DNA of 64,000 bases from Pectobacterium brasiliense. Lineage in GTDB: Bacteria; Pseudomonadota; Gammaproteobacteria; Enterobacterales; Enterobacteriaceae. Made by a program: the position numbers and the translations under genes. Positions 58,762-64,000 of the stretch are shown here, one piece after another (the first letter of the stretch is position 1; every line of letters starts with the position of its first letter). The notes beneath the pieces are model-generated. The model saw only the letters and a program-made list of their open reading frames with translations. It searched no databases and was not told where the DNA came from. Location of the stretch: assembly GCF_013449685.1 (NCBI RefSeq), contig NZ_JACDSF010000017.1, positions 166,274 to 230,273 of the forward strand, given 5' to 3'.

Positions 58762-59606
58762 AAATATTACTGACGGGTGCCAATGGGCAATTAGGCCGCT
58801 GTTTTCAAGATCGTTTGCCAACCGAGTGGGAAATTCTAGCAACCGATACTGCTGAGCTTGATATTACTGATTTAGCGCGCGTTGAAGAAATAGTAAAGGA
58901 TTTCCAGCCTGATGCTATCGTCAACGCGGCTGCGTACACCGCCGTAGACAAAGCAGAATCAGAACCTGAACTTGCAGAAAAGATTAACGTTGCGGGCCCA
59001 GAAAATTTAGCTGTTGTCGCAAATAAGCAAGGTATTCGATTAGTCCATGTTTCCACTGATTATGTCTTTGACGGTAATGCCACAGAGCCTTACCACGAAG
59101 ACAGTGCGACGAATCCGTTGAGTGTTTACGGTAAAACCAAGCTGGCGGGTGAGCAGGCAGTGACACAAGCGGCACCTGAAACAATTATTGTGCGTACCGC
59201 GTGGGTATTTAGCGAATACGGCAATAACTTCGTTAAGACAATGCTAAGGCTGGCAAAAGAACGGGATACGTTGAGTGTTGTTAACGATCAATGCGGCTGC
59301 CCAACCTATGCGGGAGATTTAGCGCAGGCGATTATTTCTCTGCTTGAAAAGAATGCAGAAGGTGGAATTTATCACTATTGCGGTGATAAAGAAGTTAGCT
59401 GGTATGAGTTTGCGCAGGCAATTTTTTCTACGGCAGTGCAAAAAGCACTTCTGAGTAAAGCACCAACGCTAACGCCGATTACCACAGCTCAATACCCTAC
59501 TCAGGCTCAGCGCCCTGCTTTTTCAATTTTATGTCAGAAGAAAATAAACAAATTGGGAGTTAACTCATCTAACTGGGAGAAAAGTCTAGGGGCCATCATA
59601 AATTAA
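58758..59606 (+). CDS. rfbD: dTDP-4-dehydrorhamnose reductase
   Basis: A 282-aa extended SDR enzyme for the last step to dTDP-L-rhamnose. The NAD(P) loop is LTGANGQLGRCFQ; STDYVFDG and YGKTKLAGEQ carry the catalytic Thr, Tyr and Lys. It ends the rml transcript. No rmlB (dTDP-glucose 4,6-dehydratase) gene is found beside it in this window. Confidence 0.95.
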   Translation: MKILLTGANGQLGRCFQDRLPTEWEILATDTAELDITDLARVEEIVKDFQPDAIVNAAAYTAVDKAESEPELAEKINVAGPENLAVVANKQGIRLVHVSTDYVFDGNATEPYHEDSATNPLSVYGKTKLAGEQAVTQAAPETIIVRTAWVFSEYGNNFVKTMLRLAKERDTLSVVNDQCGCPTYAGDLAQAIISLLEKNAEGGIYHYCGDKEVSWYEFAQAIFSTAVQKALLSKAPTLTPITTAQYPTQAQRPAFSILCQKKINKLGVNSSNWEKSLGAIIN

Positions 59607-59699
59607 CTTAACGTTTAATTTATAATTCCCACTAAAACGAGGAGCGGCTCCAAAGATGACATAACGTTTAGAACGTCGCTCCTCATGTGTTACACAATA

Positions 59700-60866
59700 T
59701 CAATCTGAACCAAAAAGATCGCGCGTATATACTTTTTCTGCAACATCAGACAACTCGTCGGTCATTCGATTAGAGATAATCACATCAGCTATTTGCTTAA
59801 AATCATTCACCTTGTGGATAACGCGAGAACGGAAAAAAGTTTCCTCTTTCAGAGCTGGTTCGTAAACAACAACCTCGATACCTTTAGCCTTTATGCGTTT
59901 CATGACTCCTTGGATAGCAGAGGCACGGAAATTATCTGAACCTGCTTTCATTACCAAGCGATAAACTCCTACCACTTTTGGGTCACGCTCAATAATGGAG
60001 TCTGCGATAAAATCCTTACGAGTACGGTTTGCTTCAACAATGGCGCTAATTAGACTATTTGGCACACTGGCATAGTTAGCGAGCAGTTGCTTAGTATCTT
60101 TAGGCAGGCAATAGCCACCGTAGCCAAAGGAAGGATTGTTATAGTGACTACCGATACGAGGATCTAGCCCCACACCATCAATGATTTGTTTGCTATCTAG
60201 CCCATTAATCTGCGCATAGCTATCAAGCTCGTTAAAGTAGGCGACACGCATGGCCAGATAGGTATTAGAGAACAGTTTGATGGCTTCTGCTTCTGTTGAG
60301 TCGGTGAATAAGACTGGCACATCTTTTTTGATGGCACCTTCAAGCAACAAGTTAGCGAACTGCTCTGCCCGCGCAGAACGTTCTCCAACTACAATGCGAG
60401 ATGGATAGAGATTATCGTGGAGTGCTTTACCTTCTCGTAAAAACTCAGGAGAGAAAATGATATTGTCGGTAGCATATTTCTCTTTAACCGACTTGGTAAA
60501 ACCTACTGGAACTGTAGATTTTATAATCATCACAGCATATGGATTGATTGCCAAAACATCACGAATTACTGATTCAACTGACTGCGTGTTAAAATAATTT
60601 GTTTTTGGATCATAATCAGTTGGAGTAGCGATAATGACATAATCAGCCCCAGCATAAGCTTCTTGTTTATCGGCAGTAGCACGAAAATTAAGCGATTCAT
60701 TCGCAAGATAAGACTCAATTTCTTTATCGGAAATAGGAGAATAGTTATTATTCAATAAGTCTATTTTTTCCTGAATAATATCTAACGCGACCACTTCGTG
60801 ATTCTGGGAAATAAGAATTCCATTTGAAAGACCTACATAGCCGGTTCCAGCAATTGCTATTTTCAT
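59700..60866 (-). CDS. ugd: UDP-glucose 6-dehydrogenase
   Basis: A 388-aa enzyme producing UDP-glucuronate for surface polysaccharides and lipid A modification. The NAD-binding motif is [14 protein letters not shown], the catalytic cysteine lies in [15 protein letters not shown], and the conserved [21 protein letters not shown] is present. The start at 60866 gives the E. coli length of 388. It faces rmlD, with 93 bp between them that hold an inverted repeat (GAGGAGCG/CGCTCCTC) but no T-run. Confidence 0.95.
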   Translation of the reverse strand: MKIAIAGTGYVGLSNGILISQNHEVVALDIIQEKIDLLNNNYSPISDKEIESYLANESLNFRATADKQEAYAGADYVIIATPTDYDPKTNYFNTQSVESVIRDVLAINPYAVMIIKSTVPVGFTKSVKEKYATDNIIFSPEFLREGKALHDNLYPSRIVVGERSARAEQFANLLLEGAIKKDVPVLFTDSTEAEAIKLFSNTYLAMRVAYFNELDSYAQINGLDSKQIIDGVGLDPRIGSHYNNPSFGYGGYCLPKDTKQLLANYASVPNSLISAIVEANRTRKDFIADSIIERDPKVVGVYRLVMKAGSDNFRASAIQGVMKRIKAKGIEVVVYEPALKEETFFRSRVIHKVNDFKQIADVIISNRMTDELSDVAEKVYTRDLFGSD

Positions 60867-61101
60867 TCTAGTCACTTGTAAAATTGAGATGATAGAGTGT
60901 ATTGTATAGAGCAAAAATTCATAATGACGGAAATATTTAACGTCATCATTAATTTGTTTCAATATGAAGAGCCTAAGAATAATATTAAAATGAATAACTA
61001 TCACTGAAAACCGAGAATAGACGGTTAATGATACTGTTATTTATTTCTATACGATAGAAGCCCAACAAAGCCGGGCCAAGTTGTGTCCTGTAAATATTTT
61101 T

Positions 61102-61865
61102 GGTAGTGCATTCAATTAGTTAAAATAGTGGTACAATGCGCCCCTTTGAGATGACTTATGGCCAGTATTAACGTTCATTGCCCCGTTGTGATTCCGTTCT
61201 GGTTTATCGTCATGGTAAGAATCCGACGGGTCAGGAACGTTTCCGCTGTCATGAATGCCACGGTGTATTCCAACTAACTTACACTTATCAGGTTCGAGAA
61301 CACGACGTCAGAGACCAGATTGTTGACATAGTTTTCAACGGTGCTGGCGTTCGGTTCGTGATAATGCCAGAACTCTCAGCGTTGGCATCAGTACTGTCAT
61401 CCGCACATTAAAAAACTCACGCCAAAGCGAATAACGTCTTCGCCAGTCGCCCATGCTGGTGTGGTATTTACCTGCAAACTTGATGAACAAGGGAGTTTTG
61501 TTGGCAGTAAAAGCCAGCACTGACTTTGGTATGCCTACAACACGAAAACAGGCGGTGTTCGGGGTATACTTCCGCCCCGTACTGATGGAGTCCGCCGTGA
61601 ATTATTGGCGCTACTCACACCGTTCACGATTGGCATGATAACCAGCGATGACCGAGGCACTATAGTCCGGAAGTGCTAAAGGATAAGTATCATCTCACCG
61701 GGAAGATTTTCACCCAGCGTATCGAACGTAACAATATGACACTAAGAACGTGTATTAAACGTCTGGCACGTAAAACAAATTGTTTCTCACATTCAATTGT
61801 AGTAGATGAAAAAATGATAGAGATCTTCATAGAAAAACACATGTTCTACTAATTGGAGTGACCAC
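61102..61865 (+). mobile_element. decayed IS1-family insertion sequence
   Basis: InsA can be read in pieces: MASINVHCP, then CDSVLVYRHGKNPTGQERFRC in another frame, then ARTLSVGISTVIRTLKNS. InsB follows in pieces: VVFTCKLDEQGSFVGSKAS, then KDKYHLTGKIFTQRIERNNMT and RKTNCFSHSIVVDEKMIEIF. Ends GGTAGTGCATTCAATT and ATTGGAGTGACCACC form imperfect terminal repeats. The 764-bp length is close to IS1 (about 768). Several frameshifts make it inactive, and no target duplication is left. Confidence 0.85.
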
Positions 61866-61888
61866 CAACGCATGGTATTTTATACATC

Positions 61889-63310
61889 CTACATATTTTT
61901 TATTTTTTCTAAAACTTGAATGACAATAGCTTGAGCTTTTTCAAATGTATTAGCTTCGGCATAACAACGGAGTTCAGGTGCATTTCCTGAAGGGCGTAGA
62001 TGAAAAATAGTTTTATCCGATAATGTCAACCTTAGACCATCAGTTGTATCAATTTGGTCAACTAAGACATTATTAAAACCCACCAGAGAAACCAAAATTT
62101 CAGGGTCTAACTTTCCTCTTTCCAAAAGAGATAAACTTTTTGCCGTAGGAAAATCTTGAATACGATCACTATAAGTATAACGAGCTGGTAAGGCATTCAC
62201 CAACGCAGCTATACCAGAATCTTTCGCAGCGGCAAGTAACATAATGGCAGGTAAAACAGCATCACGCGTTGGTAATGCTTTTAAACATTTACCATTGATT
62301 TTAACGTCGGACCCCAGTAAGTACCCACCATTAGCCTCAAAACCAGAAACAGAATGATAATGTTTTTTAAGTTTAGCAAATTCCTCAATAACATAAGGAG
62401 AACCAATTCGAGTGCGAGATACTTTACTAAACTGGGGAATCATTTCTATAACTGTATTGCAGCTAACGGGTACTGCCAGTGCTTCTGTTTTCATTTCCTG
62501 AGCACACAATAATCCAAGAATATCACCTCGTAACCATTCACCGTTTTCATCAGCTACTAATGGCCGATCACCATCACCATCGGTGGAAAATATAGCATCC
62601 AGTTGATACTTCTCAGACCACATTTTTGCTTTAGCTTTATCGACTTCCGAAACTGCTTCTGTATCAATAGGGATAAACTGATCACTTCGTTCTAAAGAGA
62701 TAGCTTCAGCACCTAACCGTTTAAAAAGAATCGAATATAAATCTCTACCAGCACTAGAATGTTCATAAATACCAATACGTTTACCCGTTAACAATGCGCC
62801 ATCAAATATAGACAAATAACGAGAAATATATCGCTCTCCAGCTAATGAATCAATACATGGCAGAACTGAAGTTTCTGGCGAAGCTTCAAAAAGAACATTA
62901 ATATTAATGATATTTTGCTCATCTAACTTTGTTATTTCACCATCAGGCCTATAAAATTTAAGTCCATTTCTATCAAATGGAATATGACTTCCCGTTACCA
63001 TGATGCAAGGAATATTATCTTCCATCGCTGAAGATGCTAATGCTGGGGTAGGGATTACACCATAATAAATAGGTTCTAAACCTTGTTTTTTGATAGCATC
63101 AATGCATGCACTAGCAATATATTCGCTACTAGGGCGATTATCTATCGCAACTGCTACATATTTAAATTTAAACCATTGCTTCATTGTATTAATAAATGCA
63201 TGTGTGAAAGCGGCACAGGCCTGATTTGTAAACTGGGTGACTAACCCTCTTGCTCCACTTGTTCCAAATTGCACACCTGACTCTTTAATTACATCAACAC
63301 TTGATAGCAT
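61889..63310 (-). CDS. phosphohexomutase (phosphomannomutase/phosphoglucomutase type)
   Basis: A 473-aa enzyme of the alpha-D-phosphohexomutase family. It has the phosphoserine loop IMVTGSHIPFDRNGLK (Ser in TGSH), the metal-binding loop FSTDGDGDRPLV, the sugar-binding loop SGFEANGGYLLG and the phosphate loop HLRPSGNAPELRCY. It interconverts hexose-1- and 6-phosphates; ManB/CpsG-like activity is plausible, but mannose or glucose specificity cannot be read. It lies 4 bp behind a glycosyltransferase gene, as one transcript. GC is much lower than the housekeeping genes, typical of polysaccharide loci. Confidence 0.88.
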   Translation of the reverse strand: MLSSVDVIKESGVQFGTSGARGLVTQFTNQACAAFTHAFINTMKQWFKFKYVAVAIDNRPSSEYIASACIDAIKKQGLEPIYYGVIPTPALASSAMEDNIPCIMVTGSHIPFDRNGLKFYRPDGEITKLDEQNIININVLFEASPETSVLPCIDSLAGERYISRYLSIFDGALLTGKRIGIYEHSSAGRDLYSILFKRLGAEAISLERSDQFIPIDTEAVSEVDKAKAKMWSEKYQLDAIFSTDGDGDRPLVADENGEWLRGDILGLLCAQEMKTEALAVPVSCNTVIEMIPQFSKVSRTRIGSPYVIEEFAKLKKHYHSVSGFEANGGYLLGSDVKINGKCLKALPTRDAVLPAIMLLAAAKDSGIAALVNALPARYTYSDRIQDFPTAKSLSLLERGKLDPEILVSLVGFNNVLVDQIDTTDGLRLTLSDKTIFHLRPSGNAPELRCYAEANTFEKAQAIVIQVLEKIKNM

Positions 63311-63314
63311 TATA

Positions 63315-64000
63315 TTATCTCTGAATAAATTGTTGCACTTTAGATAAATTTTTAATTAAAATTGGAAACATCCAAGAAATATTGTTTTTATTAAGCGCGG
63401 TGATATCTTCTTTCGTCTTATATAACATATTCATAAAACTTCGATTACTTGCTCCACCGACACGCATTTTAGTCACTACTTTAGGTAAATATGAAGCCGA
63501 AACGCTATTAACCCACAAATAGCGTAATAAAGAATCATAATCAGCCGATATTTTTAGGTTTGTATCAAAACTACCAAGTTTATCATACAGTTCTTTTTTC
63601 ATATAAAAAGTAGGATGGGGAGGCATCCATCCATTCTTCATTTTAGAACGATCATAACTACCAGAAATCCATTTCCTAACGATTTTTTCCATATTATCTT
63701 TAGACACGTAATCTAGGTCAGCATAGACAGCTTGCGTGTTATTTTTTTGCATCATTAAAACAAGGTCTTCTATGGCTTCAGGATAAGCAAAAACATCATC
63801 AGAATGAAGAAATCCGATTACATCACCAGTGGAAACCTTGATCCCTTTGTTTAAAGCATCGTATATACCCTGATCAGGCTCAGATATGATGATAGATACT
63901 CGTGAAGAATTATTTTTAATGATCTCAAGTGTATTATCTTTTGATGCACCATCAATAATAATGTATTCAATATTTTGATATGTTTGCTCTTCAAGCGATC
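63315..64000 (-). CDS. family 2 glycosyltransferase (N-terminal end cut by window)
   Basis: The frame stays open to the right edge; about 228 codons are visible. The GT-A fold is shown by YIIIDGASKDNT, EPDQGIYDALNKGI and the metal-binding LHSDDV motif. Further on, HPTFYMKKELYDKLGSFD and ISADYDSLLRY are typical of WcaA/WcaE-like transferases. The nucleotide-sugar donor is unknown. It is the upstream gene of the phosphohexomutase transcript and probably part of a capsule, O-antigen or exopolysaccharide locus that continues beyond the window. Confidence 0.88.
   Translation of the reverse strand, partial: SLEEQTYQNIEYIIIDGASKDNTLEIIKNNSSRVSIIISEPDQGIYDALNKGIKVSTGDVIGFLHSDDVFAYPEAIEDLVLMMQKNNTQAVYADLDYVSKDNMEKIVRKWISGSYDRSKMKNGWMPPHPTFYMKKELYDKLGSFDTNLKISADYDSLLRYLWVNSVSASYLPKVVTKMRVGGASNRSFMNMLYKTKEDITALNKNNISWMFPILIKNLSKVQQFIQR

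Noticed and set aside
59638-59686. Inverted repeat GAGGAGCG/CGCTCCTC between rmlD and ugd as a terminator
   Set aside because: The loop is long and no T-run follows on either strand, so a terminator call is not supported.

Overview
The window reads as chromosomal DNA from an enterobacterium of the soft-rot group (Pectobacteriaceae, most likely Pectobacterium). The left end keeps the order fadJ-fadI / yfcZ / fadL / mlaA / (yfdC remnant) / tRNA-Arg(CCU) that E. coli has around argW. Further along are a beta-glucoside PTS cluster, an inositol catabolic locus, yjbEFGH, gnd, galF and rml genes. The species is an inference. I had no database search, so family calls rest on recognisable motifs and remembered family sequences.

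Layout. 1-8400: fatty-acid beta-oxidation and transport (fadJ partial, fadI, fadL, with FadR-like operators), a MarR regulator/methyltransferase pair behind a 24-bp perfect palindrome, yfcZ, malate:quinone oxidoreductase and mlaA. 8800-10300: a scar at tRNA-Arg, with a yfdC remnant, a broken tyrosine integrase and a short orphan PAAR ORF. 10300-13750: SDR and old-yellow-enzyme genes divergent from a TetR gene, a LysR fragment and a flavin-reductase-like gene. 14100-17050: accessory genes (DUF1971 protein with a small partner, an exported Cys-pair protein, a Cys-free protein of unknown role, a GGDEF remnant). 17180-21540: bglF-bglA-bglG with an RNA antiterminator/terminator leader. 21776-25205: ferric-iron ABC transporter. 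25293-41890: myo-inositol locus (iolG, ABC importer, second Gfo/Idh dehydrogenase, iolC-DUF2090 fusion, iolE, iolB; then separate iolD and iolA; iolR divergent). A zeta-toxin-like gene and an unknown partner sit inside this locus.

41939-47070: a small monooxygenase, diguanylate cyclase DgcC, a second beta-glucosidase/antiterminator pair without a permease, a wrecked sedolisin protease and an exported AroQ-gamma chorismate mutase. 47460-51432: the yjbEFGH exopolysaccharide operon. 51895-64000: edge of a surface-polysaccharide locus. It holds gnd, an AbiEii-like nucleotidyltransferase with a 66-aa partner, galF, a toxin-antitoxin/Rpn graveyard, rmlA-rmlC-rmlD without rmlB, ugd, a decayed IS1, a phosphohexomutase and a partial glycosyltransferase.

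How the parts work together. The iol genes give a full route from imported inositol through IolG, IolE, IolD, IolB, IolC and the DUF2090 aldolase domain to IolA. A 20-bp motif is shared by the iolG and iolA promoters. The bgl clusters use LicT/BglG-type antitermination. The right end makes sugar nucleotides (dTDP-rhamnose, UDP-glucuronate, a mannose- or glucose-phosphate) for surface glycans. The best candidates for undescribed systems are the zeta-like pair at 35475-36781, the 66-aa/AbiEii-like pair at 53822-54734 and the MarR/methyltransferase pair with its palindromic operator.
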